Below are positions 12,310 to 26,375 of a stretch of 64,000 bases of DNA, in pieces. Source of the DNA: Clytia hemisphaerica. Lineage: Eukaryota; Cnidaria; Hydrozoa; Leptothecata; Clytiidae. The translations under genes were made by a program, and so were the position numbers. Location: positions 1 to 64,000 of the forward strand of contig CACVBU010000474.1 in the NCBI GenBank assembly GCA_902728285.1, given 5' to 3'. A model generated the notes under the pieces. The model was not told where the DNA came from, searched no databases, and saw nothing but the letters and a program-made list of their open reading frames with translations. Each line of letters opens with the position of its first letter. Position 1 is the stretch's first letter.

Positions 12310-15300
12310 TTACTTGAAGTTATGTTTGGAGGCAGATATGGCGAGGTCTTCTGATGGTATTCTATATTCCGAGTTATCTTTACCAGTCAACCAATAGGTG
12401 GTCATTCGTCCTTTACCTTTGACTTCACGTTCACCACGACAAATGGATTGATAACCACCAAGGCTTTCCAATACTGTATAAGTGCTTTCCGACATGTGAA
12501 TTTTCAAAGCTGAAAAGTTCGAAAATTAAGGATAGTTAACATTCAATAAAATATTTATCCGAATTTTTGGAAATCAAACACTCGGTAAAAGTAAGAGTAC
12601 CAAAGGAGAGGTCTGACAAAGATATTTCAATTCTATAGCAACTAGAATAAATATCAAAATAAATTTTTGATGGTTACTATAGTCTCATAAAAAAATCACG
12701 TGGATTATTAGAGGTTTTCAAACAAAAGATATCGTAAGACTGTTGAATATTTAAAAAGTTTAGATAAATCTCAGCATCTAGTGTAATCTCTGTATAGCAA
12801 CATTATTTCTAATGTCCGTTACCAATAGCAACATAAATTCAATCTCCAAACAAGAAACTTAGAAGTCGAGGGTCCAGTAAGTCCAACAAATAGAAGTGTC
12901 TGCCTTTTAAAAGAGCATTTATTTTAGGGGTCTGTCTAAGTTCCAAGGCCAACACCATGAAATTAAAAGTGGGGGTGGGGCAATGAATATAGAGTCTGGC
13001 ACAACCAAAAATTTTTACTTTGCAAGAAGGTGGGGGGAGGGGAGTTCATGACCCCCTTTGACCCCCCCCCTTGTCCCCCGGTGACGTGGGCCCTGAGTTC
13101 GGAAATACACTAAAGTATATGCAGAATACAATAAAAACTCACCATAACCACCACTTTCCATACGAGAAGCTGTATTCATTGTATCACCAAACAAACAATA
13201 ACGCGGCATTTTCGAGCCGACAACACCGGCCACAATGGGTCCAGTATTCAGTCCCATACGAAGCTGTACTTGAGAGCCGGGCATGTTTTTGTATCCAACG
13301 CCATCGATGGTCGTCATAAGGGCCAGTGCCATGGACGCAATTTCGCCGGCATGATTGTCACCGTTACGTGTCGGTAATCCCGAGGCCACGACGTCTATTT
13401 AGCGGAAAATATCATAGGTTTAGGGTTTACTTGGGTACCAACATAGGTATAACTTTTAACTTAAGTTAGCACAGTGTTTCTTACACCTATCTTTTACTTT
13501 TCGAGAACACCATTAAACTCTCTTAGCTATTTACAATAATTTCCGATAACGGAAATTTTTTAGCAATAAAATCGAACTAGATTCCATGTGACTAAATAAG
13601 GTAAGGCAAATTCTACCAAAAAATGATTTCTATATATGAAAAAAATAAATACAAACTATAAAGTGATGAAAAGAAAAACAACCAAATTCAGACTTACAGC
13701 AGTCTCCGATAGTTTCCACTTTGTAACAATCGAAAGATTCGATAATATCATCCATAATCGAATATAAGTCGTTTAATAATTCGACCACTTGATAAGGTGA
13801 AGCGTCTGAGCAAATTTGACCAAAACCAACACAATCACTGGAGAAAAGGAAGATAGAAGTTGTATAAATACAAGGAAACCCTGGTATAAGCGAGTTGATG
13901 TTGTAAAGGCGTTTTCCTGCAGTGGAAACGGTAAGTTATTGCTTTGTTTGGATCTTGACCCACTAAGGTAAATCAGTATTTTTAGGGATTCATACCTTGT
14001 AAGGAAATCACACTTGATAATTATATGTAATCAGAATGTCCAAGTTCAAACAGTGTAGAGACATCCTCCAAATTGCCCGATGATGGGAGAAGAATCTCTC
14101 CAAAAGTACATAGCCAAACTTAAATTTCGTGATCCAAGTCACGATAAAACTTCCAATATAGTATTTTTAAAGTCAGCAGCGATTTTATGATATGAAAATC
14201 AAAATCAAAACAACTAAGTCGTATAAGTACCTGAAATAGATGGTAACGCTAGCAAAGTATTCTGGTTGAGGATTCTTTCCTAATTTCAATTCTTCAGCGA
14301 TCAACGGTGGCAACATCTTGCTAAGAAGTAAGTCTCCTTTCTCTTTCTCTACAATAATATCAGCAGTACGTTCTGCGACGATAGATTCTAAGCTAGTTGT
14401 GTATTGCTCCATCAATTCGATCAAGTTATCCATCAATTCACCGCGATGTGGACAGATTTTACCGAGTTCCGACAAACAATATTTAAATTCTGGTCTGCAT
14501 TTTGGATCTTCGTTCCAGCATAGTTCGATAAGTTGCATCAGCATTGAGGCTTGTTTTTCTTCATTGGGCAGTTCGTCTTCTTCGACGGTCGGACGCAAAC
14601 AATCGACAGCCATTTTCTCGTAGTCACGGCATTGCTAAAAGAGGGACGGAGATGAATTCTAAAAGATTGACTTTAACTCAATTCAATTCGAATAAAACTT
14701 TCACTATTAACTTTAATATAGATGTCTTCTAAAAATAAAGAAAAATAGATCACCCTTTAAGTTGTGAACAGTTTGCATGTATTTAGGGGCGGAACGGGAA
14801 AAAGTAGGTCTCTTTTACAAGAACGATCTATACTTCCATGGATTGTACTTCAAACATTCTTATAATTTTGCGCGGCAAGCGCTTCGTTATACACATGAAT
14901 GTTGATACCATTCATCACTCAAAGAAAATATTAAAACATAACCCATTCTGTCCATTTTTAAAGTTTTTTCTCATTTTCATATTCAATTTTCAGAGAATTG
15001 TTTTAAGGCTTACGTCGATCCACTCAAATTATTCTTTCCCAACGAGGTGTAGCTTTTAATGATAATGTGTTTGTTGAACAACCATTAAAAGAGTGCTCAA
15101 TACTTTTCGTAGAGCAAATTCAATAAAGTTTTATTTCAAAAATCACCATGTAAAATACACTACTAAAAGTTTCATGCTACATACGCAATCATCAGATGTA
15201 TCAGCTTTTAATGATATATTTTTCCCATCAATAGAAATGTAAATTTTTGAACTTCCAATTTTTGAAGGTAATTTTAAGGTGAATTAAAACATAAGAAATT

Positions 15301-18300
15301 ATACTCACAATAAGTTTCAATGTTTTTCCGGGGTCAATGAGTCTACCAACAATTTGAACAATTTCAGCTGGTCCTAAATGATCCACCTCGTGGTATGGAT
15401 GCTGACGTGTGCACATTTCAACCATGATGATAGCAAAACTACAGACAGAAAGAATTAAAAGAAATTTAACATCATTTTGTTTACACTTCACACAGCTCCA
15501 GGTTTAGGCTCTACGAATTAAGAAAATGTGACCATATGATCCCAGGGGAAGGGATACCTAGGCAAGTAAAGGGTACGGGTAATTGTTGCCCTTGAGGGTA
15601 CCTTCTTGGAGCCTGGAGCTCCCTGTAAAGGTTAAGAAAATTAGCACATTAAATCTCAGTCCAACAAGGGTCGAAAGAGTAGGAAAATTTCAGCTTTCTG
15701 CTCCTTCGAAAATCGAAATTTAGTCAAATTGGTACAAATTAGTCTCATTAAGGCTCGAAAAATACGCTTTTTTCTACTTTACCTCCTTTTTAGACCCGCC
15801 ACGGGTCTGAACGTCGAAAGTTGGGCGGTGCATACCCGTCAGCTCACACCCCTGATACCCCGGGCATATAATTCACTGGAAATTAGGGTATGGTCGACTG
15901 CATTTAACGTTAGACGATGTTATCGTCCGTTACAGTGATAGTGAAAGCGGGAAAATATGGCGGTATGGCGGTATACAGAAAAAAATCGGAGTTGGCAAAC
16001 TTTACCGACTGTAAACTATTTTCGGCAAAAAACCCGTTTGCGAATTTTCTTCGGCTTATTTCTTAGATAGTGATTTGTCTTATATAAATATAGTATACTA
16101 TAGCATAGTCTAATTTAACCTTTAGAGTGTTAATGAAAATGTCTCTCTTAAAATACCTGTACATATCGCCAGCTCTTGATCCATAACCAACATGATCGAG
16201 ATGAGAGACGCCAGTTGCTGCAATCTCTGGTGCTGTCCACAATAATGAACTATTCGGTTTGACAGAAAAAATGATTTAACGGTTAAAATTGCTAATATTT
16301 AATGCGTAAAACCAGAAACTTGGCCGAGTTTCGAAGCTGTCCACAATAAGGAACTATTGGTGTGACAGAAAAAACGGCGAAATGAATAAATCCTACTGGC
16401 TTTGGAAAACAGAAATTTGATATCTATTTTAAGACGAATTGTCTACGTTTTGTTCAGCTTGTACACTTTTCATTTCAATTAAATATTGAATTCAGTACGA
16501 ACACTTCGCCCACGTATGGATGTCTTTAAAACATGGCTTTTTAACTTTTTGTGTTTCAAAGAAAGATCTTCATATTTGAATCTATTAATTTGTTAGCTTA
16601 AATTTTAGTCATTTTAATAATTTGCTCAGCATTTTTATACCCATTCCCAAAGAGAAAAATTCATCTAACTTTTTTTAACTTTTTGCGTTTCAAAGAAAGA
16701 TCTTCATATCTGAGTCTAATAATTTGTTAGCCTAATTTTTGCTCAACATTGTTATACCCATTCCCAAAAGAGAAAAATTCATCCACTTGCCTGAATCGAA
16801 AATCAAACTTTTGTTTTAAGGTTATATGGAATTCGACCCTTCTGTAAGTAACTTACTAATAATCACATTCATCCAATTCGTTGAACCTTGGTAAACTAAC
16901 ACCGATTCCGTTTTCTGGTGAAAAGACACGAACACCTTCTTGACCAGATTTGAAAGATTTCAGTCCATAATCTAAATGATAGGATTATATAAAATTAAAT
17001 TAAATGTTTTGTCCCAAACAGCCAGTGGTATCCGGTGGAAGAGGGATTTTAGAGGATTTTCAGTTTTTCGTAACTTTTTCCATTATCGAAGAAAACGATC
17101 GATTCAAATTTTCTACCGTGATGGCAGTTCTTCTTAGTTACAAACATTCAAACACAGATATCATATTCTTTTACACACTAGATAGGCTAACTGCTACAGA
17201 TTTCCCGTGGAACTCTGTCCAGTTTCGAAGTCGGCAATGTTGTTTTCCAATTCATCTTACATTTTCGAGCGTTCGAATTTCAAACATTCGAATCGTGCTT
17301 TTGCAATTGAAAACAAGATGGCGGACTAGTAAGCTCTAAAACTGGACACGCTTCCTGTTTTCGGGTAGCCCGATCCAGTCAAGTAGATTGAGATCACTAG
17401 TTACAAAACTTTGCCAAATAGACTTCTTTTTAAAATAGTGTGCAGAAAATTAGGTACACAGCCTGACACAGCTGATTTCTTAAAAATTTTCATATTTTTT
17501 TCTTCTCAGTCCATTTTGAAGATTTTTTTGCTACACATGAGATAGTAAAGCCTCACCTAGTAGGTTTTTTTTTATTTAATTCTTGAGGCGACGAAAAATG
17601 CACAAAAACTTACCAGAAAGTTTGATAGTCCATCGATTATCAACCAAACAGTTAGAGCTCTTCAAACGACCATGTGATCCAATATCTGTGTTTTGTAAAT
17701 ACATCATTCCTCGACAAATATCCTGCAAGTACGAAAAGGATGTGATTCAATCATTTCTGAGGTCCATGCCTTGAACCAATTTTTTGGATAATTCTACTAA
17801 GGGGTCTGTAAGTATCAGAGTACCAGTTTTGATTAGGCATTATCGGAATGTAATTTGCATCTTGAATTTAAATTAGATAGTCGACTTTCTGCAAAACCAC
17901 CGTTAGATATGTAAGAGACAGCAGAAACAGAGGAAGTGCTTTTATGATTGTATTGACAGTGGAAGAAAGCCATCGAATTGACTTTAAACAGTCGACTTTT
18001 ATCAAAAACGAGAAATAGGAAAGGTAGAAATTTGGACTTCTAAACTAGAGCTTCGAACAAACAAAAAGTTCTCAGAGTGTGTCAACTATAAACAAACCAA
18101 CCTTTAACATTGAGTATCTGAAATCCCATCCAAGATCGATGTCATCATTGGACAAAATATCTTCCAAGCTGCCTTTACCACAAACTTCATTCAAGATGGC
18201 CACGTGGTCAGTATCGATGCAAGCTCCAATGAAGAGACAGAGATTCGGATGTTTGATGTCTCTCATTTCTTTCACTTCCCATCTCAATTGATCGTTCAAC

Positions 18301-20381
18301 TCTACGTTTTCTTTACGAATCAATTTAAACAACAATGTCTCTTCCATTCCAATTACCTAAATGGAGAAGCAGAGATTATTAAAAGTTTCTCTAATACGAG
18401 AGTTTCAACCTTAGCGGATCGCCATAAACAAGGGTGGCGCTTCAATTTTTCTTGAATCATTGTAACGACAGAGTATTTTGTATACGTGAATTTACTGTCA
18501 AAGAGTTATAATTTTAAGAGGCTATGTTATGGACGTTAAAATGACGATATTTAGATATTTTATGTCACCTTGGAATACGATACAATGAATGGGATTGGAT
18601 AATGACCCTGGAAGAAGTTTCTCAATCCCAATCAACCAAAATCCTTGATCTGAGCTTTGAAACTGGTGCCCTAATGGTAGCACTACTCGATAAGGTGTAA
18701 ATGTACCGAGAGCGCTAGATCAAATTGCGGATGTAGTTTTTTAGTCCAGGGTTTATTATCCAGTTTGGTGGATATAATTTTCTCAAATAACCCCAAAATT
18801 TGAACCGAATGTCCCCCCTTTAGGCGTGCTTCCGGGGAGCATCGTTATTCCTGGTTATTCCCGCTTACTTTTATATATCCCTGGACCAAGCTATATCCGC
18901 CATCTTTGATCGAAGTTTTTGAAAGTTGGTATCCGCGAAGAAAACATTGTAGTGTTTGAAACTTTGCCTACCGACAAACGGCGCTACATCACTAGTGTAC
19001 AAACGAAATAAGAACTAGCACTCTCTCCGCCGGTACCAATTTCAGGAAAACTCCGATCATAATATTTTGGTTGGCCGGCATTGAGTAACTTGGTCCTGGG
19101 ATGTATAAAGATATATGTACAATGGTTATTCCTCACCTTGATTTACACAAACAGTTTTCTCTTCTCTCTGTTCACTCTTTCCTGAAACCATACTAATCAT
19201 ACTGATGAGAGACTTAGCACTACTCTTATTTTTCTTTTGGCGCATGCGTATAGTATCCCATTCAACCATCCAATCAGTGCTCATTAACTGTGCGTTCAAT
19301 TCAATCTTCTTGTAATAAAGCCGACCAATATAGAACAAAACAGCAAGGATAGCTAAAGCAGCAAAAGCGGTCGGCGCTGCAATAACCGCAATGTGTGTTT
19401 GACATCGACTTCCGGTGTGACTTGATTCACAGGTGCATAAACCGGAGCCGCTGTTTCCGTCCGAACATTTTCCAGTTACGCAATCGCACTTTTGGGAGCA
19501 ATCTTTTCCATAATAGTCTGGCTTGCATTTACAGAAATCACCACCGGTGCAATTACCGTTCATCGCATGACAACCATACCTTAAATTGAACAATACGCGA
19601 TAAACTTATAGCTACATGGAAGGGATTTGGTATGCGGTCATTTGACGTCAATCAAATTTGTACTAGTAATCTCATGGTTAAGAGGGAAATTCGGGATAAA
19701 TTTCCCGAGGTCAATTTTGAAATTTTTTGAAATTTCCCGAGTGCAACGAGGGAAATTTAAAACATTTCGAAATTTGACCGAGGGTAATTTATCCAGAATT
19801 TCACGAAAATAAGCATGGGATTCCTGGTTAATCTCATGGTTGGGGTTGAAATTCTAGCAATTCTGAAAGACGTCAAATTACACTGGAAATCAATCTGAAA
19901 CTTTAAAAAAGAGATCTGATAAAAGTCATAGAAGCGCGATTCGAGTTTTAATTGAATAATATTCCATTTAATTAAGCCTTCGAAGTTAGTAAGAAATTTG
20001 AAAAAGGTGATGAATTTCCAAACGATGGAAATTTCACTTTCGCGGGAAATTACAAAATCTAGGAGGGAAATTACAAAAGCTAGAAGGGAATTACAAGTTC
20101 GCGGGAAATTACAAATTAACGTAAGCTAAACGTCAATCGAATTTCAATCAACCATGAGATTAATGTTACAAAGAACAAGTTCCAAAAAAGAATGCAGCGA
20201 GTGCAGTCAAGCAAATCAGTTGACAGCAAAACAATACTAATAGTGCCAATAGTGCTCGGGTAAGCATTTAGCGAGTCTATAACATACAAGTTGAACTTAC
20301 TTCAGACACGTTGGAATGGCACAGTCATTGGTCGAATTATCTGTATTGATGTAAGCTTCATGACAAGTGCAATTTCCTGGC
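12310..20381 (-). pseudogene. Receptor cyclase cytoplasmic cassette, copy B (11 exons, frameshift in kinase homology domain)
   Basis: Exons 20301-20381, 19137-19579, 18102-18356, 17614-17722, 16857-16971, 16157-16249, 15309-15438, 14231-14634, 13698-13837, 13143-13394 and 12310-12509, matching exons 22-32 of the intact gene with all splice sites kept. One extra A in the run at 18325-18329 shifts the frame inside the beta-3 strand (the GRDIVVK motif), so as written the product would end early. The rest, including the cyclase motifs, is open and nearly identical to copy A. There is no ectodomain or signal-peptide exon between it and copy C, only a large TTAA-flanked element. Alternatives: an assembly or sequencing error at the homopolymer, or an alternative 3' cassette of the same gene. 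Confidence 0.85.
19667..20162. mobile_element. Inverted-repeat element, family 1 (copy in unit B)
   Basis: Same position and ends as the unit A copy, with only small indels. It was duplicated along with the unit rather than inserted independently. Confidence 0.85.
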
Positions 20382-21176
20382 CTATAGGTAAAATAAATTA
20401 CTATTGGTCTCGAGATTGTGATTTAAGGTGGGAGTCACATGAAAAATTGAGAAAGTTGATTTTTTACATTTTCCTGTATAACTTTTGAACTTGAAGAGAT
20501 TTTTAAATGAAATTTTCTACAGAGGTAACTTAACAATAGATAATTTCAAAAATGTAAAAAAAAGTCTAAAAATAGCCAAGACGGGGGTAAAACCAGCCAG
20601 GGGGTAATGTACTGTGAAAATATTGTGTCAACGTTTTAGAAAAATCTACAAAACCTATCACAAAAATTTTTTTTGCAGCTTGTTAATATTTGGATAAGGA
20701 GTGTTATGAATGGAATTTTTTTTTTAAATTTCATTCCAGGGGGTCTGGAAACTAAAAAATGCATTTTTTGAATTAAGAAATCAAAGAAGTATTTTTTCAA
20801 AAATGTAATCCATTCATAACACTCTAGACCATAAATTGAATTTCTCCTGAAAATTTCAAGTTCATAGCACTTGTCAATCCTGAGAAAACGTTGCCAAGGT
20901 GTGCGAAAACCCCCTGAAACCTATTTTGAGAAAACGGTCCGTAAAGTCAGAAGTAGATATATATCTCTATTTCTCTGTAATAAATCGACCGTTTTACAAA
21001 ATTCTTTCGCTGTTTGACTAAAATGGACTATAGTTCTACTTTATATACTTTAAAAAAGGCTTTGAAATATCAAAATAGTCCAGAAATTCCAAACTATCAC
21101 TTTCACGTGATGTGCGCCAATCCTTAAAATTTTGCGCCAAACTCCACGTCAACATTGATTTAAGTCAATAGACCTT

Positions 21177-24100
21177 TTCGCCTTTGCGTCCGCCATATTG
21201 AATTGTATGCAAAAAAAATGGTGGCGAATTTGCCGTGGTGAAATTCCCTTAGAAAGTATGCAAAACATATGCAAAAAGAAAGTATAAATTAAAAACTTAC
21301 ATGCATAATTGGCATTATATTAAAGTGTAATCTTGTAGAAGAAAGATTAAATTTGCTTCTCTTGAAAACTAAAAACTCAACGATCGTAAGGGGCCCAGTC
21401 TGTAAAATACCGATTTTGCGCTTTTTGAGATTCCAGGTCTTAGATATTGAATTTTTCGAGTTATACGCATGCTAAACGATTGGAAACAGTTTTATATGAA
21501 AGTTACATCCTTTTTGTGTCCAGTAAAGTTTAAATTTCCGACCTAAACATTTCCCGAAAGCCAGAATTGAGACGCCAGTAGGGGTTTGTTTTTAGACGGT
21601 TTTTGGCGTTTAGCATGAACTTTTTTGCCTGACGCATATGGATTTTTTTGTATTTTTGGGTTGAACAGACCTATCTGCACCTGAATTAGCCTAGGCAGAT
21701 GGTTCAAAAATTTTTATACTGTTGATTTTTAAAGAAATTGTGTCAAAATTACGTGCTCTCTCACTTTGATAGCTTCTGTGACCCCATCAATTTTAATTGC
21801 GGACATCTGCCTGGGCAGAAAAATGTGGCAAATTTATCTGGCTTTCAGAAAAACCAAAAATATGGGGGTGTTTTGGATGGGAAGTACATGCAGTTTTTAA
21901 CTTTGCACAGACACCCCTACCAAGAAAAAAGTCCTGTGATTCTAGACTGATTTTCGCCGAATATTAATTTTAAAGACCAGATTCAATCTTCAGCCAGTAT
22001 CAAAGTCCGTAGTAAATTTTGCTTGAAAAAGACATCCGCGGCACAGGCTCACGGGTACAGGCTGAAATTTCAAAAACTGATTTCTCAATTCAAAAGAGGC
22101 GGGAAGATATTTTTTACAAAATGGAGGTAGTTTCTGGATGCTTTGCTGGAAAAACTTGCTTTTTATTTACTTTTTATGGGTTATTGTTTGTACAATTGGT
22201 ATTATATTACAGCTAGAGTAAATTACAAACAAACTTTTCTTATCATGCTGTAATTTCGAGGCTAAACAAATCGAAGTATTGTTGGTAAGAAATTGATTGG
22301 TTGAAATGTTTGTGTTTTTTGTTTCTCTTCTCTTTTAATAACTAAACATTCATGCTTTGGAAGTACATATTTTCCAGAAAAATATGCTTTCAAAGCAGTT
22401 CATCTTTGCAAAAGATGATATTTTACTGCTTGGCTGTTTGTTTGGTTTGGCATTTTTTGCTTGCTGTCTCAGGCAAAACAGGCTGTCAGCAGAGTTATAG
22501 CAATAAACCAAACTTAGAGAGATCTTTTCACAAGTAACTTCCTAAGATTTTGCTTAAATGGAGGGACAAAGAAAATAAAATTTGTAAGAATTCTAAAATT
22601 TTTTGGTCTTGCCGTCGACGTTAAAGAACATAGCCCACTCATTTTTAATCTACCGATGGGGCTAACTGAGACAACCCTGACAATCTGACAATGCACTGGA
22701 CTTGCTGTACCAATACGTGTTGCCGCAAAGTGAATAAAAAAACAAACTGTTAGGTGTATATACACAAGTGATTAATTTTAAACCCAGAAAACACAAACAC
22801 TACTCTGATTTGTCTGTTGTCAGAACAGGATAATTTTCAACACCAAGCAAAACACCGAACAAAACACTTAACAGTCTGATGCGTTGTCAGGGTTGTGAAC
22901 TGAGGGGAAATATGAAATGGCGGAACAAAGCTGCCAGTTCTTTCTTTATTCTTCTTTGTGTACTTTTTTAAAGCTAATAAGGAATGTTCAGGGTCAGACC
23001 TGTGTTAGGTATATTTGCTTTATGCATTTTAAAGGTAAGTTTTGTAATTGGCATTCTCCGCCTAACAGCCAGCAACTCCTTATTAGCTTAGAATTGTTCA
23101 CTTGAATTGAGAACGTGGCGGTCTATTGAATACTTATTTCCAGTTGTCTTATAAAGCATTAAACATTAGATGACGTTGTCGTCAACTAAATTTATTCAAT
23201 AGACTACTGATTTATTCTGCTTATCCAGTTAGGGTGCTAACGTCGAAGGAAAAATTTTTATGGAAAATTATAAATTAATTTCACTGTTGGTCAAATAGTT
23301 TTGTTTACATTTTGCGGATCACCGCAATCTTAGATTTTTTTATTTGACGGCATGTTGTTTTTTGATAAAAAAAACCTAGGAACCTTAGGCTACGAATGTT
23401 AGGGAAACTCACAAATTATATACAGTATAGGAAAAATTACCGATTAAAAATTTTTGTGGGAACTTAATTTTGCGGTTTCAGACAAACCGAAACCTGTAAA
23501 GCTTGATAAAAATTTTCTTCCAGTGAAATCTTCTTCACTTAATTGAAATTACCACTTGCAATAAGTTCATAATTATTTTTCAGGAAACTTCAACAAATCA
23601 CAAAAGTCTAAAAGCCTGCAAAAACTGCGAAATATTTTTCCGGTGAAAACTTCTTTCCCTTTATAAATTGAAATTACTGCTGTACACTGTACTCTTTAGT
23701 TTGGTACTTATAGTGAGCCGCTATAACTTCCTCTGATAAATTAAACGCACACGACTAAAAAAATTTATCCTAGTGGTGTACTCACTCATTAGTCGCATAC
23801 GTTTAGTGCTAAACACATGCTTTTAATATTAAACGCCTGTAAAAAGTTAAACGCACATATCAAAAGGTTCAAAGGCACCGCAATATAAACACGATTCAAT
23901 TCTTTTGTAATTTTAGGTTTATGCTTTCTATTTTGTTTCACTTTTCCCCTCTTTTACTATCTCTTTTTGCTAAAAAGTACAAAAGATGATCTGAAAAGTT
24001 AAACGCCTGAAACTAACATTATACGTGCGCGATAAGTGTTAAACGCCAATCTTTTAATAGTGAGTACCAAGATTTTGTTTCACTTTTCCCCTCTTTTAAA

Positions 24101-26375
24101 TATCTCTCTTTGCTAAAAAGCTCCCGGTGAGTACAAAAGATGATCTGAAAAGTTAAACGCCTGCGACTAACAATAAACGCGCACAATAAGTGTTAAACAC
24201 CAATTTTTTTAATATGTGAGTACCAAGCTTAAAAGAATAGCCTTAAATTTAATCATGCAAAGGGATGAGTTTGAAATATTACTTTATTTCAGAAAATTTC
24301 TGAGAATACCGTCAAATCCCTCAACAACAATTTTTATACAGGCGTCGTTTAAAATTAGTTCTATTTCTTATTTCTTTACGTTTAGAATGTTGAACGGTGT
24401 TTCAGATTGATGAGCGCTTGACTCTATATACCAACTCCTTAATAGACTAATAGACAAACTTACTACTCAAAATACTCCAGCACAGCTTTTAAAAACTTTT
24501 GTGCGTAAAATTATACTTTGAATTGAGTTCATACTTTTCAGAACAAAAAATTCTTCAGATTTAAAATGTTTTTAATAAATTTCTTTTGAAAAACATATTT
24601 GATAAATCAATGCAAAATGTAAACTCAGAAGTAGTACCTTTTAAATTTTATCATTAAATTTCTTTGGCACGACACGCGCTGAAATGATAAAAAAATATGT
24701 CTATGCTATTTTGTTAAAAGAAAAATGAAGGAATTTCTTGTTTATTGGTCCAAACTAACGTAACGCTAGGGAAAAATTGCAAGTCACTTAACTTTTCTGA
24801 AGCGTACGTATGACGCAGACCGCAGTCCTTCCATTGAATCGCAAGAGTGTATCTCCTATGCAAGCATTTTAATCAGGAACAAATGAAGAATTTTGACACA
24901 ATTTAAAAACTGCCAAAAACAAAGAACCACATTTATAGTGCCCCCTTTGCTGATAGTTTTCTACACTTTTGATTCTTCCTGCCTCCAAGCGACACGAATA
25001 GAGTTATATGTTGCAATACACCAGCTGTCTCTTTGCAATAAAAGATAGAGGCAATACCACACTGTTGATAAACAAGCAATCTCAGGCAAAATAGCAACTG
25101 TTAGGTTACAATTTTGCCCAAGATTTATAATTATCGTCAGCCGTAGCATTACCAATACAATTTATATAAAGAGCGGTACGTCCAGCCACACGCCAGATTT
25201 GATCTGACAGCTCACACTGTACCAGTTAATTGTATTGATCAAATAACTTAAGTGTCCATCATGTTTGAGTAAAGTAACCCAGTCTAACAAAGGTTTAGTT
25301 AAAAATATTTGTTCTCAGGCTGCAATGAAATAGCTTGTGTTTGTGTCAATTTAGGCTCAAAAAAGTGGTGGATTTGTAAGTCAGTTAGTTGGCTTTTCAC
25401 TTTCACTCTTAAAAAAAATAACAAATCAAAAGCCAATTTTAAAAACATAAACATCAAAAGAATCACTACAAAATCACAGCACTCACCCAGAGGCATTGCC
25501 AAACAAAGAGTTTTGCTGAAGAAAAAACACTTCTTACCTTTTATCGACAGTAATTATGAAATATATAAGGCATATCCAAAGAATTTCATAAAAAACACAA
25601 GCCACATCAAACCAGTTGAAAGGAATGAAACTTTCGAAGCTCCCTCTCGAAAAAGTAGCTTGTTCAAAACAAAGACCGCAACCGGGTAGGCGAATCATGG
25701 TCAAACGTCGATTTATTTTTACCCACGATAAAAAATTACAGCATGTCTGACCACGGACAAACATTAAAACCGGACATCCGCAAACTATAATTCCGTCAAT
25801 CTAGGCAACCGCGAAATAGAAATACAGTACCTTACGATCCTTGAGAACAATTATATTCACTCATCTCTTAGAACAAGCACTTCAAAAGACCATAACATTA
25901 GACAGAAACTCAAACTGAAAAATCACCCGCGAAGGTAAAAAACAATCCTTATTCGGCTGACGGCAAATTATTCTCCTGGGAATAGAGCCGCCAAATGATC
26001 AAATCAAAACATTGAGAAAGTGTGACGTCATAATTACTGCTTTCAGTTTGCGTGTTTTGAAAGTTTGATGTGTGTACTCCGTCTTCGTGGAATTTTTTTA
26101 TGGCATGAAAACAGAATATGCAATGTCTTTAAGAACAAATTCCTAAAAGGCTTTTGTTGTTCTGTAAATATTTCCTTTTGGATTAAGAAATTCCATCTTT
26201 TATTGTTCTAATGATTATAATATTTATTTATAAGATGCTTTGTTGTCTTTTTAATCTTTGTGTAAACTTGCATATGTTTTGCATACTTTCTAAGGGAATT
26301 TCACCACGGCAGTTCGGCCACCTAAATTTTTGCATACAATTCAATATGGCGGACGCAAAGGCGAAAAGGTCTATT
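21177..26375. mobile_element. 5.2-kb element with ~100-bp inverted ends, inside the TTAA element
   Basis: The left end (21177 to about 21275) and right end (about 26268-26375) are long inverted repeats sharing AATAGACCTTTTCGCCTTTG, CGTCCGCCATATTGAATTG and TGGTGAAATTCCCTTAGAAA. No clear target duplication is seen and no recognisable transposase. The interior holds direct repeats around 23931-24230 with many TTAAACGC motifs. Confidence 0.75.
23931..24230. repeat. Two direct repeats of about 142 bp with TTAAACGC motifs
   Basis: TTTTGTTTCACTTTTCCCCT recurs at 23931 and 24073, each followed by AAAAGATGATCTGAAAAGTT and AACGCCTG. Shorter TTAAACGCnC motifs continue upstream to about 23740. Non-coding; purpose unknown. 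Confidence 0.75.

Noticed and set aside
25309-25689. 126-codon frame inside the large TTAA element
   Set aside because: Lys/Asn/Ser-rich, typical of AT-rich random sequence. It has no transposase motif and an overlapping frame lies on the other strand.
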